Positions 42,199-50,607 of a stretch of DNA of 64,000 bases are shown piece after piece. Numbering within the stretch: the first letter of the stretch is position 1; each line of letters starts with the position of its first letter. Under the pieces are notes generated by a model. The model ran no database searches. It was given only the letters and a program-made list of their open reading frames with translations, and was not told where the DNA came from. The position numbers and the translations under genes were made by a program. The stretch is taken from positions 4,545,001 to 4,609,000 of the forward strand of contig NZ_CP162553.1 of NCBI RefSeq assembly GCF_040939785.1. Direction: 5' to 3'. This DNA comes from Bradyrhizobium lupini. GTDB lineage: Bacteria; Pseudomonadota; Alphaproteobacteria; Rhizobiales; Xanthobacteraceae.

Positions 42199-43068
42199 AT
42201 GCTCTATGACGCGTTGATCGGCCCGTTCACCGAATTCGAGTTCATGCGACGTGCGCTCGCGGCCGTTATCGCGCTGTCGCTCGCGGGTGCGCCGATCGGC
42301 GTGTTCCTGATGTTGCGGCGGATGAGCCTGGTCGGCGACGCCATGGCACATGCAATCCTCCCCGGCGCCGCTGTCGGTTTCCTGCTCTCCGGTCTCAATC
42401 TGTTCGCGATGACGGCCGGAGGCCTGATCGCAGGTTTTGCCGTCGCAATCCTCGCAGGCCTCGTCGCGCGCTCGACCGGGTTGAAGGAGGATGCCTCGCT
42501 CGCGACCTTCTATCTGGCCTCGCTGGCGCTCGGCGTCACCATCGTCTCGATCAAGGGCACCAATATCGACCTGCTACACGTGCTGTTCGGCAATATTCTC
42601 GCGATGGACGACCAGACGCTGCTGGTCGTCGCATTCAACGCCACGGTCACGCTGCTGGTGCTCGCCGTGATCTACCGTCCGCTGGTGATCGAAAGCGTCG
42701 ATCCGCTGTTTTTGCGCACCGTCAGCCGGGCCGGCGGGCCTGCGCATCTCGCTTTCCTCGCGCTGGTCGTGATCAACCTCGTCAACGGCTTTCAGGCGCT
42801 CGGCACGCTGCTCGCGGTCGGCCTGATGATCCTGCCGGCCGGCATCGCGCGGTTCTGGTCGCGCGATCTCACCGTCATGATCTGCATCGCGGTCGTCGCT
42901 GCCGCCGTGTCCGGCTATGCAGGTCTCGTGCTGTCGTTCCAGACCCGTGTGCCGTCGGGCCCTGCGATCATTCTGGTGGCGAGCGCGCTCTACACCGTCT
43001 CCGTCCTGTTCGGCCGGGTCGGCGGCGTCGTTAGGCAGCTGTTTCCCGGCCGGCATTTGGAAGCGTGA
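42199..43068 (+). CDS. znuB: Zinc ABC transporter permease
   Basis: A 289-residue integral membrane permease with about eight spans. The family pattern is visible in EFEFMRRALAAVIALSLAGAPIGVFLMLRRMSLVGDAMAHAILPGAAVGFLLSG and the DMxH-type coupling helix region SVDPLFLRTVSRAGG. Follows znuC by six bases and overlaps the GTG of the znuA frame. Forms the inner-membrane channel of the zinc importer. Confidence 0.95.
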   Translation: MLYDALIGPFTEFEFMRRALAAVIALSLAGAPIGVFLMLRRMSLVGDAMAHAILPGAAVGFLLSGLNLFAMTAGGLIAGFAVAILAGLVARSTGLKEDASLATFYLASLALGVTIVSIKGTNIDLLHVLFGNILAMDDQTLLVVAFNATVTLLVLAVIYRPLVIESVDPLFLRTVSRAGGPAHLAFLALVVINLVNGFQALGTLLAVGLMILPAGIARFWSRDLTVMICIAVVAAAVSGYAGLVLSFQTRVPSGPAIILVASALYTVSVLFGRVGGVVRQLFPGRHLEA

Positions 43069-43073
43069 TAGCG

Positions 43074-43937
43074 ATGCGGCGCATCCTGCTTTGTGTGCTT
43101 ATGCTGATCGCCTCGCCGCTGCACGCCGCTGAGCAACTGAAGGTCGTCGCGAGCTTCTCGATCCTGGCCGACTTCGTCCGTAATGTCGGCGGCGACCGGA
43201 TCAATCTGACGACGTTGGTCGGGGCCGACAGCGACGTCCATGTCTACGCGCCCGCGCCAAGCGATGCGAAGCGGATCGCGGACGCAAAGCTGGTCATCGT
43301 CAACGGGCTTGGTCTCGAGGGCTGGCTGCCACGGCTCGTGCAGTCCTCGGGCAGCAAGGCGCAGGTGGTCATCGTGAGCGCCGGCATCGCGCCGCTCAAG
43401 CTCGGCTCGGCCGCAGATCCGCATGGCTGGCAGTCGGTCCCCAACGCCAAAATCTACGTCACCGACATCGCCAATGCGCTGGCCGCGGTCGACCCTGACG
43501 ATGCGGAGTTCTTCCGCGCCCAGGCCAAGGCCTATTTGGAAAAGCTCGAAACGCTCGACCGCGAGGTCCGCGAAGCCGTGGCCAAGATCCCGCAGGAGCG
43601 TCGCAAGGTGATTTCGACCCATGACGCTTTCGGCTATTTAGCCGCCGAATACGGCGTCCAGTTCATCGCGCCCTTGGGCGTCTCCACGGAAACCGAGCCC
43701 AGCGCGCGGGACATCGCCACCATCATCGGCCAGATCAAGGCCCAAAAAATCCCCGCCGTGTTCCTGGAAAATATCAGCGACGACCGGCTGATCCGGCGGA
43801 TCGCGGCGGAGACCGGCTCAAAAGTCGGCGGGACCCTGATTTCGGACGGTTTGACCGGCGAAAAGGGGCCTGCACCCACTTACATTGATATGGTCAGGCA
43901 CAATATAAAGGCCCTGACCAGTGCGCTTGACCACTAG
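43074..43937 (+). CDS. znuA: Zinc ABC transporter substrate-binding protein
   Basis: Periplasmic cluster A-I receptor, 287 residues. Signal peptide MRRILLCVLMLIASPLHAAE. Ligands: His in SDVHVYAPAPSDAKR, His in ADPHGWQSV, and His in VISTHDAFGYLA, with Asp in LISDGL; three His rather than the Glu of Mn receptors favours zinc. The His-rich loop usual in ZnuA is missing, which may explain the separate His-rich miniprotein. ATG 43074 is chosen over GTG 43065, which would only add MIA before the signal peptide. Confidence 0.93.
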   Translation: MRRILLCVLMLIASPLHAAEQLKVVASFSILADFVRNVGGDRINLTTLVGADSDVHVYAPAPSDAKRIADAKLVIVNGLGLEGWLPRLVQSSGSKAQVVIVSAGIAPLKLGSAADPHGWQSVPNAKIYVTDIANALAAVDPDDAEFFRAQAKAYLEKLETLDREVREAVAKIPQERRKVISTHDAFGYLAAEYGVQFIAPLGVSTETEPSARDIATIIGQIKAQKIPAVFLENISDDRLIRRIAAETGSKVGGTLISDGLTGEKGPAPTYIDMVRHNIKALTSALDH

Positions 43938-43991
43938 GGCAGGGGCCACCCCGCCTCGCGTCGCGCGAAAAGCCCGAAGTCCGGAGTTGTT

Positions 43992-45035
43992 ATGTCTGAA
44001 GCGACCGCCCCAAAAATTCCCGTGACCGTCCTGACCGGCTATCTCGGTGCGGGCAAGACCACGCTGTTGAACCGCATCCTGTCGGAAAACCACGGCAAGA
44101 AATACGCCGTCATCGTCAACGAATTCGGCGAGATCGGCATCGACAACGACCTCATCATCGGTGCCGATGAGGAAGTGTTCGAAATGAACAACGGCTGCAT
44201 CTGCTGCACCGTGCGCGGCGATCTCGTGCGCATCATGGAAGGCCTGATGAAGCGCAAGGGCAAGTTCGACGCCATCATCGTCGAGACCACCGGTCTTGCC
44301 GATCCGGCCCCCGTCGCCCAGACCTTCTTCGTCGACGAGGACGTGCAGAAGAACGCGCGCCTCGATGCGGTGGTCACGGTTGCGGACGCCAAATGGCTAT
44401 CCGACCGCCTCAAGGATGCACCTGAGGCCAAGAACCAGATCGCCTTTGCCGACGTCATCGTGCTGAACAAGATCGATCTCGTTTCCAAGGGAGAACTTGC
44501 CGAGGTCGAGGCCCGCATCCGCGCCATCAATCCCTATGCGAAACTGCATCGCACCGAGCGCTGCTCGGTGGCTTTGGCGGACGTGCTCGACCGCGGCGCT
44601 TTCGACCTCGACCGCATCCTCGACATCGAGCCGGACTTCCTGAATGCCGAGGATCATGACCACGACCATGATCATCACCATCACGACCATCATCACAATC
44701 ATGATCACGGCCACGGCCTGAAGCACTATCACGACGAGGACATGCAGTCGCTGTCACTCAAGACCGACAAGCCGCTCGATCCGAACGTGTTCATGCCCTG
44801 GCTTCAGAACCTGGTGCAGGTGGAGGGCGGCAAGATCCTGCGCTCCAAGGGCATCCTTGCTTTCCACGACGATGATGACCGCTACGTCTTTCAGGGTGTC
44901 CACATGATGCTGGAGGGCAACCACCAGCGCAAATGGAAGGACGGCGAGCCGCGCGAGAGCCGCCTCGTCTTCATCGGTCGCGAATTGCCGCAAGACCTAA
45001 TTCGCCAGGGTTTTGAGAGCTGCATCGTCTCGTGA
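43992..45035 (+). CDS. COG0523/CobW-family zinc GTPase (zinc chaperone)
   Basis: A 347-residue G3E GTPase. Walker A LTGYLGAGKTTLLNRIL, metal motif MNNGCICCTVRGD (CxCC), the switch ETTGLADPAPV, and NKIDLVS are all present. A His/Asp-rich insert follows residue 215 (EDHDHDHDHHHHDHHHNHDHGHG), a zinc-binding loop. Members controlled by Zur (ZagA/ZNG1-like) deliver zinc to client enzymes in zinc starvation. It lies 54 bases after znuA in the same direction, so the same regulation is likely. Confidence 0.92.
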   Translation: MSEATAPKIPVTVLTGYLGAGKTTLLNRILSENHGKKYAVIVNEFGEIGIDNDLIIGADEEVFEMNNGCICCTVRGDLVRIMEGLMKRKGKFDAIIVETTGLADPAPVAQTFFVDEDVQKNARLDAVVTVADAKWLSDRLKDAPEAKNQIAFADVIVLNKIDLVSKGELAEVEARIRAINPYAKLHRTERCSVALADVLDRGAFDLDRILDIEPDFLNAEDHDHDHDHHHHDHHHNHDHGHGLKHYHDEDMQSLSLKTDKPLDPNVFMPWLQNLVQVEGGKILRSKGILAFHDDDDRYVFQGVHMMLEGNHQRKWKDGEPRESRLVFIGRELPQDLIRQGFESCIVS

Positions 45036-46054
45036 TGAAAGAGTTTACGCCACCCGCCGATTCCGCCTCGATCGTCTCCGTCACCGAGCGCGTCAAACCG
45101 CTCGCGCTCGGCATGGTCGTGACCTCCGTGCATTTCCTTGGCAACCGCGCCGCCTTCGTCGGCGGCGAGGAGAATGTCGCGCTCGTGGATAGCCAGGGTG
45201 AGATCAGCAAGATCGCCGTGCACAGCGGCGGCATTCTCTCGGCCGCCTCCGACGGCAAGCGCCTCGTGATGGGCGGCGACGATGGAAAAGTCGTGTCGCT
45301 CGAGGCCGAAGGCGAAGTGACGCTGCTTGCGACCGACCCGAAACGGCGCTGGATCGATGCGGTGGCGCTGCATCCGGACGGTGCCTACGCCTGGTCGGCT
45401 GGCAAGACTGCTTTCTTCAAGAGCGGCAAGAGCGAGGAGAAGTCGCTCGAGGTGCCCTCGACCGTCGGCGGCCTCGCGTTTGCGCCGAAGGGCCAGCGTC
45501 TCGCGATCGCCCATTACAACGGCGCGACGCTGTGGTTTCCCAACATGGCGGGGTCGGCCGAATTCCTGCCTTGGGCCGGCTCGCATCTCGGCGTCACCTT
45601 TAGCCCGGACAACAAATTCCTGGTCACCACGATGCACGAATCGGCGCTGCACGGCTGGCGGCTTGCCGACAACAGGCACATGCGCATGACCGGCTATCCC
45701 AGCCGCGTCCGCTCGATGTCGTGGAGCGCGGGCGGCAAGGCGCTGGCGACCTCGGGCGCCGACACGGTGATCCTGTGGCCGTTCGCTGGCAAGGATGGCC
45801 CGATGGGCAAGGAGCCAGCGATGCTCGCGCCGCTGCAGGCGCGCGTGTCGGTCGTCGCCTGCCACCCCAGGAACGACATCTTCGCCGCCGGCTACAGCGA
45901 CGGCACCGTGCTGATGGTCCGTCTGGAGGACGGCGCCGAGATCCTCGTCCGCCGCAACGGCACGCCCGCAGTCGCCGCGCTCGCCTGGAACGCGAAGGGG
46001 ACGCTGTTGGCGTTCGCCGACGAAAATGGTGATGGCGGCCTGCTCGAGCTTTAA
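45032..46054 (+). CDS. WD40-repeat protein linked to COG0523
   Basis: A 340-residue beta-propeller. Repeating segments such as GILSAASDGKRLVMGGDDGKVVSLE, IDAVALHPDGAYAWSAGKTAFF, LGVTFSPDNKFLVTTMHESALHGWRL and VACHPRNDIFAAGYSDGTVLMVRLEDG give about seven blades. No signal peptide. It overlaps the COG0523 gene by four bases (ATGA). Such a pairing of a WD40 protein with a CobW GTPase recurs in alphaproteobacteria; it probably serves as a scaffold or partner, but this is inference. Confidence 0.88.
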   Translation: MMKEFTPPADSASIVSVTERVKPLALGMVVTSVHFLGNRAAFVGGEENVALVDSQGEISKIAVHSGGILSAASDGKRLVMGGDDGKVVSLEAEGEVTLLATDPKRRWIDAVALHPDGAYAWSAGKTAFFKSGKSEEKSLEVPSTVGGLAFAPKGQRLAIAHYNGATLWFPNMAGSAEFLPWAGSHLGVTFSPDNKFLVTTMHESALHGWRLADNRHMRMTGYPSRVRSMSWSAGGKALATSGADTVILWPFAGKDGPMGKEPAMLAPLQARVSVVACHPRNDIFAAGYSDGTVLMVRLEDGAEILVRRNGTPAVAALAWNAKGTLLAFADENGDGGLLEL

Positions 46055-46176
46055 TCTGTCATCGTTCCGACCGTGGATGGGGCCATGTGGCGCGCAGCCG
46101 TCGAGTTCCGGCCGCCACGGGCGGGAACCGCAGAGCGGCAATTTCGTTGATCCCGCAGACAAAGGCGGTGATCGAC

Positions 46177-46512
46177 ATGCCCGGCCAATATGACAAGCGC
46201 AGACTGAAGCTCGACTTGATGGTCGCCTGCTCGCTGTTCGCGGCAGGCGTCGTGGTGTCAGGCATGTCGCTGGCGCAAATCCGCGCCGAGACCCGGATGC
46301 AGACAGCCCAAGCGACGCAACCCCTTCAGGGCACGCCGTCCGACGATCAGAATAAGCCCGCGGAAGCCAAGCCCGGCGGCGACCGGCCGACCACGCCCGC
46401 CCCAGAGCCCGCGCGGCCCGAACCGCAGACGCAGGGCGCTGCCGGCGCGGCGAAACCAGCATTGCCGCCAGCCCCAGCCGAGAAGATCGCGCCGCCGATC
46501 GAGAGGAAGTAG
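46177..46512 (+). CDS. Small membrane-anchored proline-rich protein
   Basis: A 111-residue protein starting MPGQYDKRRLKLDLMVACSL at 46177. One N-terminal span (LMVACSLFAAGVVVSGMSLA) is followed by a Pro/Ala/Glu-rich, low-complexity tail ending in EKIAPPIERK. It could extend into the periplasm as a linker. The frame stays open upstream, but this start keeps a short positive segment before the span. No family recognised. Confidence 0.55.
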   Translation: MPGQYDKRRLKLDLMVACSLFAAGVVVSGMSLAQIRAETRMQTAQATQPLQGTPSDDQNKPAEAKPGGDRPTTPAPEPARPEPQTQGAAGAAKPALPPAPAEKIAPPIERK

Positions 46513-46532
46513 GTTCTGCATCTACGCGGGTG

Positions 46533-46696
46533 CTGTCATCGTCCGCGAAGGCGGACGATCCAGTATTCCAGAGGCTGTGCGTGGATACGGAGATGCTGCG
46601 GCGTACTGGATGCCCCGCCTGCCGCTTACGCTAAAGTTCGGCGCGCCTGGACCTCAACCTCGGCTAAGCCTTGGCGTAGCCGGGTCGCATGACAGC
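46533..46696. repeat. Intergenic repeat, family F
   Basis: GTCATCGTCCGCGAAGGCGG and ACGATCCAGTATTCCAGAGG then GCGTACTGGATGCCCCGCCT ... GGCGTAGCCGGGTCGCATGAC. The ends (GTCATCGTCCGC ... GxxGxGCATGAC) and CCAGTA/TACTGG are inverted pairs. It resembles a repeat widespread in Bradyrhizobium. It lies between convergent genes. Confidence 0.5.
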
Positions 46697-46719
46697 AGTG
46701 GCCGTGGCGCGACGCCGCC

Positions 46720-48162
46720 TCACCGCACCAGAACATTCCGGAACTGCCAGGGATCGCTAGTGTCGATGTCCTCCTGGAACAGTCCCGGACGGTCCGTCAG
46801 CGGCGTCCAGTCGGTATAAAAACCCTTCACCGGCCCGAGATACGGCAGCTGAATTTCCAGCAGACGATCGAAATCCATCTCGTCGGCTTCGACGATGCCC
46901 TCGTTCGGGTTTTCCAGCGCCCACACCATGCCGCCGAGCACGGCGGAGGTCACTTGCAGGCCGGTGGCGTTCTGATAGGGCGCGAGCTTGCGGGTCTCTT
47001 CTATGGAGAGCTGCGAGCCGTACCAGTAGGCATTGTTGTCATGGCCGAACAGCAGCACGCCGAGTTCGTCGATGCCGTCGACGATTTCGTTCTCGTCGAG
47101 GATGTGGTGCTTTTCCTGCATCTTCGCGGCGCGGCCGAACATTTCATGCAGCGACAGCACGGCATCGTCAGCCGGATGATAGGCATAGTGGCAGGTCGGC
47201 CGATAGACCGCCGTGCCCGATGCGTCGCGCACGGTGAAATAGTCAGCGATCGAGATCGACTCGTTGTGGGTTACAAGGAAGCCATACTGCGCGCCGCGGG
47301 TCGGGCACCAGGTGCGCACGCGCGTGTTGGCGCCGGGCTGCATCAGATAGATGGCAGCGCCGCAGCCGGCTTCGTGAGTCCGCGCATTCTCGGGCATCCA
47401 TTTTTCGTGGGTGCCCCAGCCGAGCTCGGAGGGCTGCACGCCTTCCGACAGGAAACCTTCCACCGACCAGGTGTTGACGAAGACATCGGGCTCTTTCGGC
47501 TTCTTGGAGCGCTGGGTGTCGCGTTCGGCGATATGGATGCCCTTGATGCCGGCTTGTCGCATCAAGTCCGCCCATTCGGCTTTTGTCTTCGGCTTGGGGG
47601 CATTGAGCTTCAGATCGGCGGCGACGTTGAGCAGCGCCTGCTTGACGAAAAACGAGACCATGCCGGGATTGGCACCACAGCAGGAGACGGCCGTCGTCGA
47701 CCCCGCAGGGCGCGCCTTCTTGGCGGCCAGCGTCGCTTCGCGAAGGGCGTAGTTGGAGCGCGCTTCCGGGCCTTTCGAGGAGTCGAAATAGAAGCCGAGC
47801 CAGGGCTCGTTGACGGTGTCGATATAGAGAGCGCCGAGCTCGTTGCAGAGCTCCATGATGTCGGTGGAGCCGGTGTCGACCGAGAGATTGACGCAAAAGC
47901 CTTGGCCGCCGCCCTCAGTGAGCAGCGGGGTCAGCAACTCCCGATAATTGTCCTTGGTCACGCCCTTCTGGATGAAGCGCACATTGTGCTTCTCGCAATG
48001 AGCCTTGCGACCCTCGTCCTTTGGGTCGATCACGGTAACGCGCGACTTGTCGTAATCGAGATGCCGCTCGATCAGCGGCAACGTGCCTTTGCCGATGGAG
48101 CCGAAGCCGACCATGACGATGGGACCAGTGATCTTCGCGTAGATCTGCGAGGCGGGGCTCAT
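46720..48162 (-). CDS. hss: Homospermidine synthase
   Basis: A 480-residue saccharopine-dehydrogenase-like enzyme that makes homospermidine from two putrescines using NAD+. Rossmann motif VMVGFGSIGKGTLPLIERH, conserved DTGSTDIMELCNELGALYIDTVNEPW and CGANPGMVSFFVKQALL are typical. Start MSPASQIYAKI at 48162 is chosen over a frame reaching 48195. Ornithine decarboxylase at 49465 supplies the putrescine, so the two genes form a complete ornithine-to-homospermidine route. Product is a major polyamine in rhizobia. Confidence 0.95.
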   Translation of the reverse strand: MSPASQIYAKITGPIVMVGFGSIGKGTLPLIERHLDYDKSRVTVIDPKDEGRKAHCEKHNVRFIQKGVTKDNYRELLTPLLTEGGGQGFCVNLSVDTGSTDIMELCNELGALYIDTVNEPWLGFYFDSSKGPEARSNYALREATLAAKKARPAGSTTAVSCCGANPGMVSFFVKQALLNVAADLKLNAPKPKTKAEWADLMRQAGIKGIHIAERDTQRSKKPKEPDVFVNTWSVEGFLSEGVQPSELGWGTHEKWMPENARTHEAGCGAAIYLMQPGANTRVRTWCPTRGAQYGFLVTHNESISIADYFTVRDASGTAVYRPTCHYAYHPADDAVLSLHEMFGRAAKMQEKHHILDENEIVDGIDELGVLLFGHDNNAYWYGSQLSIEETRKLAPYQNATGLQVTSAVLGGMVWALENPNEGIVEADEMDFDRLLEIQLPYLGPVKGFYTDWTPLTDRPGLFQEDIDTSDPWQFRNVLVR

Positions 48163-48210
48163 GGGATGGTTTCTCCGGAACGTGCTGGCGAACAAATGGT
48201 GAGGGATGGC

Positions 48211-48600
48211 TCAGGCGCTGCGGCGCTTGGCGGTGGCTTCGATTTCGACCTTCATCTCGGGCTTGTAGAGCGCCGAGACGACGAGAAGCGTGGCGGCCGG
48301 GCGGATCTCGCCGAGGACTTCGCCGCAGACCGCGAAATGCGCGTCCGCATCCTTGATGTTGGTGAGGTAGTAGGTCACGCGGACGATGTCGGCCATCTCG
48401 AAGCCACCCTCCTTCAGGGCAGCTTCGATGGTCTTGAAGCAGTTGCGTGACTGGCTCGTGACATCGGACGGCATCGTCATGGTGGTGTAGTCGTAACCGG
48501 TGGTTCCCGCGACGAAGGCGAACTCGCCGTCGATCACGGCGCGGCTGTAGCCGGCGGTCTTCTCGAACGGGGAGCCGGTGGAAATCAGGCGGCGGGACAT
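48211..48600 (-). CDS. RidA-family protein
   Basis: A 129-residue Rid/YjgF/UK114 protein. Typical segments are MSRRLISTGSPFEKTAGYSRAV, FAFVAGTTGYD, CFKTIEAALKEGG, VVRVTYYLTNIKDAD and IRPAATLLVVSALYKPEMKVEIEATA (Arg for imine-deaminating members). RidA removes reactive enamines made by PLP enzymes; the neighbouring PLP-dependent ornithine decarboxylase is a possible source. The start at ATG 48600 is preferred. It lies 48 bases before hss in the same direction. Confidence 0.92.
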   Translation of the reverse strand: MSRRLISTGSPFEKTAGYSRAVIDGEFAFVAGTTGYDYTTMTMPSDVTSQSRNCFKTIEAALKEGGFEMADIVRVTYYLTNIKDADAHFAVCGEVLGEIRPAATLLVVSALYKPEMKVEIEATAKRRSA

Positions 48601-48744
48601 GGTCGTAGGCCTCGACTGAAGAGGAATTTCGTGGGGTTTACGCAATTTGCCGGCCTGCGCAACCCCAAAGGAATGGAGCTTAACGCAGGCACAGCCGGGC
48701 GTTGCCGCTTAACGCGGCTAGGTCGTCGCCATCATGGCGATCCC

Positions 48745-49332
48745 TTAAGCCGCGCGCGCCTGGAGGGCGCGAACTACCCTTCGTTTGGGCAGGGCCGCAC
48801 CAGTCGGGACGATCATCCCGGCGGCGCCGTCCAGCGCGCCTGTTGTGAATTCGATCGCCAGCAGGCGGTCGCGCTCGAACGGACCGGGCAGCGACAGCTC
48901 GCCGGTGTTGGCGGCCGAGAAGCCGAAGCGGGCGTAATAGGGGGCATCGCCGAGCAGGATCACGGCGGCATGCCCGCGCGCCCGGGCGGCAGCCAGCGCT
49001 TGTTGCATCAGCGCGGCGCCGATCCCGAGCTCGCGGCAGGCAGGGTCCACTGCCAGCGGTCCGAGGACCAGAGCGGGCCTGCCTCCGGCGCTGACGTGCC
49101 ACAGCCGCACGGTTCCCACGAGCTTCCCCTCGCGCATCGCGGCCAGCGCAAGGCCGGCAGCGGGTGCGCGTCCGTCACGCAGGCGCTGACAGGTACGGCC
49201 ATGGCGGTTCTCGCCAAAGGACGCATCGAGCAGCGCTTCACGCATCGCAACGTCGACAGCACGCTCCGCACGGATCGCGAACGGAGCGGCTTTCGAAGTG
49301 GGGTCAATTTGTGTCTTCCGAAGAGCAGTCAT
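48745..49332 (-). CDS. GNAT-family N-acetyltransferase
   Basis: A 195-residue acetyltransferase resembling YhbS. The acetyl-CoA motif is LVLGPLAVDPACRELGIGAALMQQAL, with YYARFGFSAAN further on. It begins MTALRKTQIDPTSKAAPFAI. It sits between ornithine decarboxylase and RidA, all in one direction, so it may acetylate a polyamine or its precursor, as N-acetylation controls polyamine pools; this is suggested by position only. Confidence 0.88.
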   Translation of the reverse strand: MTALRKTQIDPTSKAAPFAIRAERAVDVAMREALLDASFGENRHGRTCQRLRDGRAPAAGLALAAMREGKLVGTVRLWHVSAGGRPALVLGPLAVDPACRELGIGAALMQQALAAARARGHAAVILLGDAPYYARFGFSAANTGELSLPGPFERDRLLAIEFTTGALDGAAGMIVPTGAALPKRRVVRALQARAA

Positions 49333-49464
49333 GGCGCGTCAGTCCCCGCTTGAAACTGACGTGCGCAAAGCACGCCGGTTCAAGGCGTCGTCAGAAATCG
49401 AAATGTCAGGGAGGGAGCCGGCAAGCCGGCTCCCGGGTTCGTCAGGCCTCAGACGCGAGGCGGA

Positions 49465-50607
49465 TCAGATGTGGTAGGTTTTCAGCGGCGGGATGCCGTT
49501 GAAAGCCACCGCCGAGTAGGTCGACGTATAGGCCCCGGTGCCTTCGATCAGCAGCTTGTCGCCGATCTCGAGCGTCACCGGAAGCGGATACGGGTTCTTC
49601 TCGTACAGCACGTCGGCGCTGTCACAGGTCGGGCCCGCGAGCACGCACGGCGTCATGTCCGCGCCGTCATGCGGGGTGCGGATGGCGTAACGGATCGACT
49701 CGTCCATGGTCTCGGCGAGACCGCCGAACTTGCCGATGTCCAGATAAACCCAGCGCACCTCGTCCTCGTCGCTCTTCTTCGAGATGAGCACGACTTCGGA
49801 CTCGATGATGCCGGCGTTGCCCACCATGCCGCGGCCCGGCTCGATGATGGTCTCCGGAATCTGGTTGCCGAAGTGCTTGCGCAGCGCGCGGAAGATCGAG
49901 CGCCCGTAGGTCACCACCGGCGGTACGTCCTTCAGGTACTTGGTCGGGAAACCGCCGCCCATGTTGACCATGGTCAGGTTGATGCCGCGCTCGGCGCAGT
50001 CGCGGAACACCTGCGAGGCCATTGCCAGCGCACGGTCCCACGCCTTCACCTTGCGCTGCTGCGAGCCGACATGGAAGGAGATGCCGCACGGCTCCAGGCC
50101 CAGACGCTTGGCAACGTCGAGCACGTCGACGGCCATCTCCGGGTCGCAGCCGAACTTGCGCGACAGCGGCCATTCGGCGCCGGCGCAGTCATAGAGGATG
50201 CGGCAGAACACCTTTGCGCCGGGCGCGGCACGGGCGACCTTCTCGACTTCGGCGGCGCAATCGACCGCGAACAGCCGAATGCCGAGCGCGAAGGCGCGCG
50301 CGATGTCGCGCTCCTTCTTGATCGTGTTGCCGAAGGAGATGCGGTCGGGCGTCGCACCGGCGGCCAGCGCCATCTCGATCTCGGCGACCGTCGCGGTGTC
50401 GAAGCAGGAGCCCATGGAGGCGAGCAAAGCCAGCACTTCCGGCGCCGGGTTCGCCTTGACGGCATAGAACACGCGGCTGTCGGGCAGCGCCTTGGCAAAG
50501 GTCTGGTAATTGTCGCGCACGACTTCGAGGTCGACGACGAGGCACGGCTCGGTGTCGAGGCCCTCGCTGCGGCGGTTGCGCAGGAATTCCTGGATACGGT
50601 CGGTCAT
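49465..50607 (-). CDS. Ornithine decarboxylase (type III fold PLP enzyme)
   Basis: Alanine-racemase-fold decarboxylase, 380 residues, producing putrescine. The PLP Lys51 is in SRVFYAVKANPAPEVL, His/Gly PLP contacts are in GISFHVGSQQR and NMGGGFPTKYL, and the active-site Cys lies in AGPTCDSADVLYEKNPYP. It resembles lysine/ornithine decarboxylases of alphaproteobacteria. The long leader upstream on the same strand is probably regulatory (speF type). Starts the polyamine cluster with GNAT, RidA and homospermidine synthase. Confidence 0.95.
   Translation of the reverse strand: MTDRIQEFLRNRRSEGLDTEPCLVVDLEVVRDNYQTFAKALPDSRVFYAVKANPAPEVLALLASMGSCFDTATVAEIEMALAAGATPDRISFGNTIKKERDIARAFALGIRLFAVDCAAEVEKVARAAPGAKVFCRILYDCAGAEWPLSRKFGCDPEMAVDVLDVAKRLGLEPCGISFHVGSQQRKVKAWDRALAMASQVFRDCAERGINLTMVNMGGGFPTKYLKDVPPVVTYGRSIFRALRKHFGNQIPETIIEPGRGMVGNAGIIESEVVLISKKSDEDEVRWVYLDIGKFGGLAETMDESIRYAIRTPHDGADMTPCVLAGPTCDSADVLYEKNPYPLPVTLEIGDKLLIEGTGAYTSTYSAVAFNGIPPLKTYHI

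Noticed and set aside
44650..44730. CATCAC/CACGAC-rich tract as a tandem repeat or CRISPR-like array
   Set aside because: It is the His/Asp-coding loop of the COG0523 GTPase; there are no regular spacers.
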